From DATGYC01 sp035298385 (lineage in GTDB: Bacteria > Bacillota > Sulfobacillia > Symbiobacteriales > Symbiobacteriaceae), in the NCBI GenBank assembly GCA_035298385.1, contig DATGYC010000209.1, positions 1 to 9,440 of the forward strand: a DNA stretch of 9,440 nucleotides, written 5' to 3'. Under the pieces are notes generated by a model. That model made no database searches and had not been told where the DNA came from. It was given only the letters and a program-made list of their open reading frames with translations. The position numbers and the translations under genes are program-made. Shown here piece after piece: positions 1-5,733 of the stretch. Within the stretch, counting starts at the first letter, position 1, and every line of letters begins with the position of its first letter.

Positions 1-6
1 CTCTTA

Positions 7-924
7 CTAGTCGTCCAGTCGCCCGGTCGGAATCTCCACCCCGTACTCCGCAGCAAGGGTCTCCAGGAAGGCGTTGGCAATCCCGCTCCAGACCTTCCCC
101 TTGCGATGGATCAGGAGCGTCTCTCGGACCAGGTACTCCGCCCCCTCGACCGGCACAGAGACCAGTTCCTTCTTCGCTAATTCGAGTTCCACGGTGCTCG
201 CCGGGAGCATCCCGATCCCTAACCGAGCCACTACCATCCGCTTAGCCGCCTCGATCGAGTCCAACTCCATCGTGACCCGAGGCGAGAGACCCGAGGCCGC
301 CCAGAATTGCTCCACCAGCGACCAGTAACCCGAGTGCCGATCTGCCGTGATGAACGGCTCTGGCGCGAGGTCTTCCGCCGTTACGATCGAACGCCCCGCG
401 AGCGGGTGCCCCGGCGGCACACAGAGTACGATCGACTCATTGTAGAGCGGTACCGCCAGGATCTCCGGGTTGGAGAGCGGCCCATGCGTCAGGCCCAGTT
501 GGACCGTATCATCCAGAACGAGTTGCTGCACCTGCTGCGAGCGCCCCGTCCGGACCGAGACATCGACCGATGGATACTGCCCCTTAAATCGGCTGAGGAT
601 GCGCGGCAGGGTGTAGGTGGAGGTGGTCAGCGCTGACCCCACGGAGAGCGTCCCGCCGGAGGCCATCTCCAGTTCCCGCAGTGCCTGGCGGGCCTTGCGT
701 ATGTCTTGAAGGACGCGCTCCGCATGGGGCAGTAACGCCCGACCAGCATCAGTCAGGCGGACCCCACGCGGCTTTCGTTCAAACAGGGTCTGCCCTAGGT
801 CCTTCTCCAGCGCCTGAATGCGCGCCGTGACCGACGGCTGGGTCAGGAAGAGTCGCTCCGCAGCACGGTTGAATGAGCCCGTCTGGGCGATCCACCAGAA
901 CGCTTCCAACTCCTGAATATCCAT
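7..924 (-). CDS. LysR-family transcriptional regulator
   Basis: This 305-residue protein has the usual LysR-type length. Residues about 3-62 form the winged helix-turn-helix, with the typical pattern FNRAAERLFLTQPSVTARIQ, then LE..LG..LFER and LTDAGRALLPHAERVL leading into the linker helix. Residues about 90-300 match the periplasmic-binding-protein-like effector domain, including GTLSVGSALT near its start and ARLGIGMLPAS near 235-245. The ATG start is supported by a GGGAGGG ribosome site at 931-937, six bases upstream. The gene is divergent from pgk, the usual LysR arrangement for controlling the neighbour and itself. I infer that it senses a glycolytic or carbon-fixation metabolite and controls pgk. 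CbbR-like regulators act this way on Calvin-cycle genes, but no carbon-fixation gene is visible, so the effector and the CbbR label are unproven. Many Firmicutes use CggR, a SorC-family protein, at this place instead. Confidence 0.93.
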   Translation of the reverse strand: MDIQELEAFWWIAQTGSFNRAAERLFLTQPSVTARIQALEKDLGQTLFERKPRGVRLTDAGRALLPHAERVLQDIRKARQALRELEMASGGTLSVGSALTTSTYTLPRILSRFKGQYPSVDVSVRTGRSQQVQQLVLDDTVQLGLTHGPLSNPEILAVPLYNESIVLCVPPGHPLAGRSIVTAEDLAPEPFITADRHSGYWSLVEQFWAASGLSPRVTMELDSIEAAKRMVVARLGIGMLPASTVELELAKKELVSVPVEGAEYLVRETLLIHRKGKVWSGIANAFLETLAAEYGVEIPTGRLDD

Positions 925-1211
925 GCGGTTCCCTCCCGCAATTCCCGATCAACATAAAGAATCAATCGAGCAAGTTCATAGAAATAGGTGTCTCGATAGA
1001 TAAATTCGATAGGTAGGGGCCCGACTCCTCTGCCTTTTCCGAGCAGCCTTGCTCCCTTTTTCTGCACATGCGGGGATTCTAATGGAAAGATACTACCTTG
1101 GTAGCAGGGATTTTCATCCCGCTTGTGGTAACCTCTTTTGTAGAGGTTCTTTACAAAGTGTCAGCTCCAGCTTGTAGATTGGTTTCGGACTGAGTGAAAG
1201 GTGGAATCAGC
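925..1211. promoter_or_regulatory. Divergent LysR/pgk intergenic control region
   Basis: No gene is supported in this 287-bp stretch. The LysR-proximal part (about 945-1012) is AT-rich against a GC-rich background. It holds four ATAG words (978, 984, 996, 1009) and a direct repeat TCGATAG at 993-999 and 1006-1012 (13-bp period). The pgk-proximal part carries four consecutive inverted repeats: CTACC/GGTAG (1093-1104), GGGAT/ATCCC (1107-1120), AACCTC/GAGGTT (1130-1148) and CTTT/AAAG (1149-1158). A possible but poor pgk promoter is TTTACA (1150-1155) with TAGATT (1175-1180), at a long 19-bp spacing. A weak promoter is compatible with activator dependence. LysR binding here is inferred from the layout, not from a recognised consensus. 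Confidence 0.5.
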
Positions 1212-2390
1212 ATGGCTCTGATGACCGTGCGGGATATCGACGTCAAGGGCAAGAAGGTCTTTGTCCGCGTCGACTTCAACGTCCCCCTGGAGGGCGGCAC
1301 GATTACGGATGACACCCGCATCCGTGCAGCCCTACCGACAATCCAGCACGTGGCTGAGAACGGAGCGGTGGCGATCCTCGCCTCGCACCTTGGGCGCCCC
1401 AAGGGAGAGAAGAACCCCAAGTATTCGCTCGCCCCAGTCGCCGGTCGCCTGGAGCAGCTCTTGGGCAAGAAGGTCACCTTCGCGCCGGACTGCATCGGGC
1501 CGGAGGTTGAGCAACTCGTGGCGAACGCCCAGGCCGGTGACGTGATCCTCCTCGAGAACCTCCGCTTCTACAATGAGGAGGAGAAGAACGACCCCGGCTT
1601 CGCCCAGAAGCTGGCCAAGCTCGGCGACGTCTACGTCAACGACGCCTTCGGTACCGCTCACCGGGCCCACGCCTCCACCCGCGGGGCGGCGGACTACATG
1701 CAGGCCAAGGTGGCCGGCTTCCTGATGCAGAAGGAGGTCGACATCATGGGGGGCGCCCTGGCCAACCCCGACCGCCCGTTCGTGGCGATCATCGGCGGCG
1801 CCAAGGTCTCGGACAAGATCATGGTGATCGAGAACCTGCTCGGCAAGGTTGACCACCTGATCATCGGCGGCGGTATGGCTAACACCTTCCTGGCCGCCCA
1901 GGGCCATGCCACCGGCAAGTCGCTCGTCGAGGCGGAGAAGATCGAGACCGCCAAGGAGCTCCTCGCTAAGTCCGGCGGAAAGATCCTCCTGCCGACCGAC
2001 GTCATCGTCGCCACCGAGTTCAAGAATGAGGCGGAGCACAAGGCCGTCCCGGCCGATCAGATCCCGGGCGAGATGATGGCCCTGGATATCGGTCCGGAGT
2101 CCGCTCGCCAGTTTGCTGACGTGATCAAGAATGCCAAGACCGTGATCTGGAACGGGCCCATGGGTGTCTTTGAGATGTCCAACTATGCTCGGGGCACGAT
2201 GGCGGTCGCCCAGGCAATGGCGGACAGTGAAGGCGTGACGATCGTGGGCGGCGGTGACTCCGTCGCAGCGATCGAGCAGGCCGGCCTAGCCGACAAGATG
2301 ACCCACGTGAGCACTGGCGGCGGAGCGTCGCTGGAGTTCCTCGAGGGTCGTGAGCTACCAGGTGTCTCGTGCCTGGCAACCAAGGCTTAA
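1212..2390 (+). CDS. pgk: Phosphoglycerate kinase
   Basis: This enzyme catalyses reversible phosphate transfer between 1,3-bisphosphoglycerate and ADP, giving 3-phosphoglycerate and ATP in the cytoplasm. The 392 residues match the family length. Visible family motifs are VRVDFNVPL (18-26), DDTRI with the substrate-binding arginine (R37), HLGRPKG (59-65), ENLRFY with R118, YVNDAFGTAHRAHAST (141-156), IIGGAKVSDKI (193-203), WNGPMGVFE (313-321), GGGDSVAAI (346-354) and STGGGASLEFLEG (367-379). I chose the ATG at 1212 because AAAGGTGG (1197-1204) lies seven bases before it. An in-frame GTG at 1194 would put that ribosome site inside the coding region and add six residues absent from the family. 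It is the first gene of the plus-strand cluster, and the next gene starts inside its 3' end. No insertion or lesion is seen. Confidence 0.98.
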   Translation: MALMTVRDIDVKGKKVFVRVDFNVPLEGGTITDDTRIRAALPTIQHVAENGAVAILASHLGRPKGEKNPKYSLAPVAGRLEQLLGKKVTFAPDCIGPEVEQLVANAQAGDVILLENLRFYNEEEKNDPGFAQKLAKLGDVYVNDAFGTAHRAHASTRGAADYMQAKVAGFLMQKEVDIMGGALANPDRPFVAIIGGAKVSDKIMVIENLLGKVDHLIIGGGMANTFLAAQGHATGKSLVEAEKIETAKELLAKSGGKILLPTDVIVATEFKNEAEHKAVPADQIPGEMMALDIGPESARQFADVIKNAKTVIWNGPMGVFEMSNYARGTMAVAQAMADSEGVTIVGGGDSVAAIEQAGLADKMTHVSTGGGASLEFLEGRELPGVSCLATKA

Positions 2391-2836
2391 CAGGAATCTT
2401 TCAGAGACTGCTTCGCGGGCGGGCGCCATCCCCGGCCGAGGAGTGGCGCAAGCGGTGGCGAAAAGCCCCGCCCGAGGAAGTGATCCGGACCCACTTCGCA
2501 AGCCTGGTCGCCCATGATCTGGAATGGATCCTGGCGACCCTGGCGCCCGAGCGGGCCCGGCTCTGGAATGACCCCCGGACCATGGACAAGCGGCGGCAGA
2601 CGGTGGAGCAGGCTGAGCTAACCCGGTTAGAGCCGGCCTCGGTCAAGATTCCTCTGCCGCCCTTCGCCCACCGCTATGCGGAAGTAGCGGTCTGGCGGGT
2701 CGAGTTTACGTTGACCCTAGTACCGGCCGAGCAGCGGCGAGACCCGACGCTTAAGGAAGGCTCCCAGTGGGCCTACTACGTACTGGTTCGCCCCCATCCC
2801 AACCAGGGTTGGCTCGTTGCCGACTGGGGCCGATAG
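2369..2836 (+). CDS. Conserved-looking 155-aa protein, possibly NTF2-like fold
   Basis: I do not recognise this gene with certainty. It starts at a GTG inside pgk, a 22-base overlap, with AGGTG at 2360-2364 upstream, and it ends 35 bases before tpiA. Both facts suggest translational coupling in the same operon. The protein has no signal peptide or membrane segment. After an Arg/Pro-rich N-terminus, residues about 35-55 (VIRTHFASLVAHDLEWILAT) resemble the first helices of small NTF2/SnoaL-like or DUF4829-like domains. These are followed by a beta-rich half with VWRVEFTLTLVP and a terminal WAYYVLVRP...GWLVADWG strand pair. The fold call is inference from this pattern. No catalytic residues can be named. 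An alternative start further downstream is possible, as the first 25 residues show no family feature. Confidence 0.75.
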   Translation: MPGNQGLTGIFQRLLRGRAPSPAEEWRKRWRKAPPEEVIRTHFASLVAHDLEWILATLAPERARLWNDPRTMDKRRQTVEQAELTRLEPASVKIPLPPFAHRYAEVAVWRVEFTLTLVPAEQRRDPTLKEGSQWAYYVLVRPHPNQGWLVADWGR

Positions 2837-2850
2837 CGCCGCAGGGCGCT
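2835..2850 (+). other. Intercistronic hairpin before tpiA
   Basis: AGCGCC (2835-2840) and GGCGCT (2845-2850) form a perfect 6-bp stem with a GCAG loop. It begins inside the stop codon of the 155-aa gene and ends eight bases before the tpiA ribosome site. No U-tract follows, so it is not an intrinsic terminator. It may protect or partition the mRNA (inference). Confidence 0.5.
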
Positions 2851-2871
2851 GTTCAATAAGGAGGACCTACG

Positions 2872-3684
2872 ATGCGTACGCCGATCATCGCAGCAAACTG
2901 GAAGATGAACAAGACGATCGCCGAGGCGATCGCCTTCATGGAGGCGTTTACGCCTGCCGTCGCAGACCTGACCGGCGTGGAGGCCGTCATCTGCCCGCCC
3001 TTCACCGCCCTGGCCGCCGTTGGCGCCAAGCTAGGCGGCATCCGGCCGGCATTCCCCTCCGGGGCTAAACTCGCTATGTCCTCGGAGAATGCCGCCCGGG
3101 TCGCCCTGGGCGCCCAGAACATGGCCAAGGAGGCGCAGGGCGCCTTCACCGGCGAGATCTCCGCCACCATGCTGAAGGAGGTCGGCGTTACCTACGTCGT
3201 CCTGGGCCACTCCGAGCGCCGGACGCTCTACGCTGAGACTGATGAACTGGTCGGCGCCAAGGTGAAGGCCGCCTTCGATGCCGGCCTCACCCCGATCCTC
3301 TGCGTCGGTGAGACCCTGGAGGAGCGGGAGGACGGCCTGACCGATTCGGTCAACAAGCGCCAGACCCTGGCTGGCCTCGCCGGTCTGACCGCCGACCAGG
3401 TCGCCAAGACCGTGATCGCCTACGAGCCCGTCTGGGCGATCGGCACCGGCAAGAACTGCGGCTCGGGCGACGCCAACACGACGATCGGCGCCATTCGGGC
3501 GGTCGTGGCCGAGGCCTATGGCCAGTCCATCGCCGATCAGGTCCGCATCCAGTACGGCGGCTCGGTCAAGCCGAATAACATTGCCGAGTACATGGGACAG
3601 GAGCATATCGATGGCGCCCTCGTTGGTGGTGCAGCGCTGGAGGCGGCCTCCTTCGCTCAGATCTGTCAGGGCGCCAAGGCGTAA
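2872..3684 (+). CDS. tpiA: Triose-phosphate isomerase with an 18-residue insertion
   Basis: This enzyme interconverts dihydroxyacetone phosphate and glyceraldehyde 3-phosphate in the cytoplasm. Core residues are present: N9 and K11 in ANWKMN, H113 in LGHSERR, E185 in AYEPVWAIGTGK, and the phosphate-binding YGGSV (228-232). The start is clear, with AAGGAGG (2858-2864) seven bases before ATG. The protein is 270 residues against about 250 for typical bacterial enzymes. His113 and Glu185 are 72 residues apart, as in canonical enzymes (95/167), but Lys11 to His113 is 102 residues instead of about 84. The extra 18 residues lie at about 55-76, between the second barrel helix and the strand VALGAQNM. 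The DNA there is the palindromic element described separately. The reading frame stays open and the active site looks intact, so the enzyme is probably functional. The loop after IGTGK (NCGSGDAN) is also less usual. Confidence 0.97.
   Translation: MRTPIIAANWKMNKTIAEAIAFMEAFTPAVADLTGVEAVICPPFTALAAVGAKLGGIRPAFPSGAKLAMSSENAARVALGAQNMAKEAQGAFTGEISATMLKEVGVTYVVLGHSERRTLYAETDELVGAKVKAAFDAGLTPILCVGETLEEREDGLTDSVNKRQTLAGLAGLTADQVAKTVIAYEPVWAIGTGKNCGSGDANTTIGAIRAVVAEAYGQSIADQVRIQYGGSVKPNNIAEYMGQEHIDGALVGGAALEAASFAQICQGAKA
3042..3099 (+). repeat. In-frame palindromic element, copy 1 (inside tpiA)
   Basis: The left arm CCGGCCGGCATTC (3042-3054) pairs with GAATGCCGCCCGG (3087-3099) at 12 of 13 positions. 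After a three-base bulge (3055-3057), TCCG (3058-3061) pairs with CGGA (3083-3086). The 58-bp element coincides with the 18-residue insertion in TpiA. The stretch 3061-3087, beginning GGGGCTAAAC and ending ATGTCCTCGGAG, matches the reverse complement of the gpmI copy at 23 of 27 positions by eye. It contributes GAKLAMSSE to the protein. Together, the insertion, the palindrome and a second copy indicate a dispersed repeat family. Mobility itself is inferred. Confidence 0.85.
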
Positions 3685-3694
3685 GAAGTAGATC

Positions 3695-3724
3695 GCCCCG
3701 ATCGGCAGTGAGGCCGTTCGGGGC
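3695..3724 (+). other. Intercistronic hairpin after tpiA
   Basis: GCCCCGA (3695-3701) pairs with TCGGGGC (3718-3724), and inside it CGGC (3703-3706) pairs with GCCG (3713-3716). One T-T mismatch separates the two stems and the loop is AGTGAG. It is very stable, but GGTGGTGG rather than a T-run follows. It could be an RNA-stability element or partial pause site separating tpiA from the next gene, not a classical terminator. Confidence 0.6.
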
Positions 3725-3757
3725 TGGTGGTGGGCGCCCCCAGAAGGAGGAGCGGCG

Positions 3758-4834
3758 ATGCGGTACGCCGAGATCGATACCCCGGCCCTTGTTGTCGATC
3801 TGGACCAGGTAGACCGGAACCTCCGGCGGATCCAGGCGGCAGCCGACCAGGCCGGCGTCAAACTCCGCCCGCATACCAAGACCCACAAGTCTATCTACTT
3901 CGCCCAGCGCCAGCTCGACCTGGGCGCCCAGGGACTCACCTGCGCCAAGCTAGGCGAGGCGGAGGTCCTGGCCGAAGCCGGTTGCGACGATCTCCTGATC
4001 GCCTACCCGATCATCGGCCCGCTCAAGCTGGAGCGCCTCGGGCGCCTAGCCCAGCGGCTCCGCCGGCTGATCGTCTCCCTCGACTCGATCGAGGTAGCGG
4101 AAGGTCTCTCAGCCCTGGGCGAGCAGCTAGGCAGGCCGATCGAAGTCTACGCGGAGGTCGACACCGGCCTAGCCCGAGTCGGCCGGACCCCCGGCGAGGA
4201 CGCCCTCGCCTTCTGCCGGAGCCTCGATCAGTTCCCCGGTATCCGTCTGACCGGCCTGATGGCCCACGCCGGCCCCACCTGGAAGGCCGGGTCAGAGGCT
4301 GAGATTCTCGCCTTCGCCCGCCAAGAGGTTGCGGCCATGGTCGCCGTCAAGGCTGGGCGCCCCAACCTAGAGATCTCCGTCGGCGCCACCCCGATCGCCC
4401 ATCTCGTCGCCCAGACCCCAGGCGTCACCGAGATGCGCCCCGGGACCTACATCTTCGGCGACCGAAACCTGATCGGCCTGGGCCTAGCCCAGGAAGAGGA
4501 GTGCGCGCTCCGGGTTCTGACCACGGTAGTAAGCCACCCCACCAGCGACCGAGCTGTCGTCGACGCCGGTTCCAAGTCCCTAGCGATGGACCCGCACCGG
4601 GATGGCGGTCACGGCTGGGTCGTAGGTCGTCCAGAGATCCGGGTCGACCGCCTCAGCGAGGAGCACGGCGTCCTAACGATGGCGCCGGGCGCCCAGATCC
4701 AGGTGGGCGACCGCCTTGAGATCATTCCCAACCACGTCTGCCCTGCCGTCAACCTCTTCGACCAGATGTGGGGCGTCCGAGCCGGACAGGTGATCGGCCC
4801 CATCCCAATTGAGGCCCGCGGTAAAAACACCTAG
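3758..4834 (+). CDS. Fold-type III PLP enzyme, D-threonine aldolase/D-serine dehydratase type
   Basis: This 358-residue protein begins with the alanine-racemase-like N-terminal barrel (DTPALVVDLDQVDRNL, 7-22). The motif RPHTKTHK (37-44) carries the presumed PLP-binding lysine K41. Further barrel features are YAEVDTGLARVG (131-142), GLMAHAGPTW (166-175) and EMRPGTYIFGD (225-235). The C-terminal beta domain ends with PNHVCPAVNLFD (324-335), where H326 and C328 match the metal-binding pair of D-serine dehydratases and D-threonine aldolases. The family cleaves or deaminates D-3-hydroxyamino acids. Which substrate is used here cannot be told from sequence. AGAAGGAGG (3742-3750) lies seven bases before the ATG. 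It sits 73 bases after tpiA and probably belongs to the same transcript. A D-amino-acid enzyme is not an expected member of a glycolytic operon. If it is an aldolase it would yield glycine plus an aldehyde, but any functional link to triose metabolism is speculation. Confidence 0.9.
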   Translation: MRYAEIDTPALVVDLDQVDRNLRRIQAAADQAGVKLRPHTKTHKSIYFAQRQLDLGAQGLTCAKLGEAEVLAEAGCDDLLIAYPIIGPLKLERLGRLAQRLRRLIVSLDSIEVAEGLSALGEQLGRPIEVYAEVDTGLARVGRTPGEDALAFCRSLDQFPGIRLTGLMAHAGPTWKAGSEAEILAFARQEVAAMVAVKAGRPNLEISVGATPIAHLVAQTPGVTEMRPGTYIFGDRNLIGLGLAQEEECALRVLTTVVSHPTSDRAVVDAGSKSLAMDPHRDGGHGWVVGRPEIRVDRLSEEHGVLTMAPGAQIQVGDRLEIIPNHVCPAVNLFDQMWGVRAGQVIGPIPIEARGKNT

Positions 4835-4854
4835 CCCCCGCCAGTGGCGGGGGC
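4834..4854. terminator. Strong hairpin between convergent genes, probable terminator
   Basis: GCCCCCGCC (4834-4842) and GGCGGGGGC (4846-4854) form a perfect 9-bp stem with an AGT loop, beginning at the last base of the PLP-enzyme stop codon. On the plus strand no T-run follows. Read on the minus strand the stem is followed by TAGGTGTTTTT, a modest U-tract, so it may terminate the convergent PilZ transcript better than the plus-strand operon. Its location between two convergent genes supports a bidirectional terminator. Confidence 0.65.
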
Positions 4855-4894
4855 GGACAAGATAGGCCAAGCGGGAGCCCCCAAAAAAGACCCC

Positions 4895-5578
4895 CTACCG
4901 AACAGATCCCCGACCCTTTACCTGCAACCAGAACACAGTCTGTACCAACGAGTTCTCAACCGCGACGGTCAGTCCGTCAAACCGGAGGGCAACCCGATAC
5001 CGGCCCCGCCCATCCCCCACCGCCCGCAACACAATCGCAGGCACAGCCCGATATTGCTGGTCATCTGGCGTCTTAAACGTCAGAAAGAGTCCCTGCCCAG
5101 CGCTCAAGGGTGACGGAGTCAGGAACGACATCCCCCCCGCCGACAGATCGAAGGTCTGGCCGAAGCCGCTCTGTGCCGCTCCCCCCATCGAGGCCGTCGC
5201 AAAGGCGATCTGGATGTCCAGCGGTACCCGGCTAAACTGTCGCCGCTGTACTGACTCCACCTGCTTTGGCACCGGGATATGGGCGGTCACCTGGGAGGGC
5301 CCCACGATCAACTCGGACCGGAAGTGGACGACCCCGGGTCCACTGACGACCTCCACGGTCACCAGAGTCCCCGCCGGGAGCGACTCAAGGGGCATGTTCA
5401 GACCAATCGTGAGGCCAGTCGGCTGTACGTCCTCCAATTTCCCCGCCACCTGCCCTTGCGGCAGGGTCAGCAGGACCGGGCGCCCCCGCAGTGAGAGCAG
5501 CACGTCATACGTGGACTGCGGCCCCGCTGATGCGGGCAGGTTTACCGGCCGAAAGCGCTGCGGATCGGAGTAGTACAT
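4895..5578 (-). CDS. PilZ-domain cyclic-di-GMP-binding protein (YcgR-like)
   Basis: This 227-residue cytoplasmic protein has the two-domain layout of YcgR/YpfA-type proteins. An N-terminal beta-rich domain covers about 22-105 (LLSLRGRPVLLTLPQG..., TLVTVEVVSGPGVVHFRSELI) and a C-terminal PilZ domain about 110-220. The c-di-GMP-binding signatures are intact: RQFSR (113-117, the RxxxR motif) after QR, and DLSAGGM (144-150, the D/NxSxxG motif). No signal peptide or membrane segment is seen. The ATG is supported by GGAAGGGG about eight bases upstream. Such proteins usually modulate motility, exopolysaccharide or biofilm outputs on c-di-GMP binding. The partner cannot be inferred because the neighbours are glycolytic. 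It has its own strong promoter and runs against the flanking plus-strand genes, so it is transcriptionally independent of them. Confidence 0.92.
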   Translation of the reverse strand: MYYSDPQRFRPVNLPASAGPQSTYDVLLSLRGRPVLLTLPQGQVAGKLEDVQPTGLTIGLNMPLESLPAGTLVTVEVVSGPGVVHFRSELIVGPSQVTAHIPVPKQVESVQRRQFSRVPLDIQIAFATASMGGAAQSGFGQTFDLSAGGMSFLTPSPLSAGQGLFLTFKTPDDQQYRAVPAIVLRAVGDGRGRYRVALRFDGLTVAVENSLVQTVFWLQVKGRGSVR

Positions 5579-5619
5579 CGGACTCGCCCCTTCCAGATCA
5601 ATCCGCCGATAATTCTTAC

Positions 5620-5662
5620 AACTAGTATACCAGTTACTTCCAAACGGTGCAACTCTGTTGCA
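5620..5662 (-). promoter_or_regulatory. PilZ-gene promoter overlapped by two palindromes
   Basis: On the minus strand TTGCAC (5652-5647) and TATACT (5629-5624) are separated by exactly 17 bp. A TGG just before TATACT gives an extended -10. This is the best promoter in the window. An imperfect palindrome AACTAGTATACCAGTT (5620-5635, one mismatched pair) covers the -10. A perfect palindrome TGCAAC-TCT-GTTGCA (5648-5662) covers the -35. Repressor control is a reasonable inference. Confidence 0.75.
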
Positions 5663-5688
5663 ATCGCGCCTGGAAGTGAGGACAGACT

Positions 5689-5733
5689 ATGATCGTTGAA
5701 GGACAAGGGACAACAGGAGGTGACCCGGACTGA
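5689..5733 (+). CDS. Possible 14-codon leader peptide coupled to gpmI
   Basis: ATG at 5689 opens a 14-codon frame (MIVEGQGTTGGDPD) whose TGA (5731-5733) overlaps the gpmI ATG as TGATG. GTGAGG at 5676-5681 lies seven bases upstream and could serve as ribosome site. The overlap is the arrangement used in translational coupling. However, gpmI also has its own AGGAGGT (5715-5721), and a frame this short can arise by chance. Confidence 0.3.
   Translation: MIVEGQGTTGGDPD

Noticed and set aside
1041..1061. Short hairpin GAGCA/TGCTC followed by a T-run on the plus strand, possible terminator
   Set aside because: The stem is only 5 bp and no plus-strand transcript is known to reach it. Too weak to call.
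843..1067. 74-codon minus frame in the LysR/pgk intergenic region
   Set aside because: It overlaps the start of the LysR gene in another frame, has no good ribosome site, and covers the regulatory region.
1194..1211. GTG start 18 bases upstream for pgk
   Set aside because: It would place the AAAGGTGG ribosome site inside the gene. The family N-terminus matches the ATG at 1212.
3031..3888. 285-codon minus frame across tpiA and the following gene
   Set aside because: It overlaps two well-supported genes and the intergenic hairpin, and has no recognisable domain.
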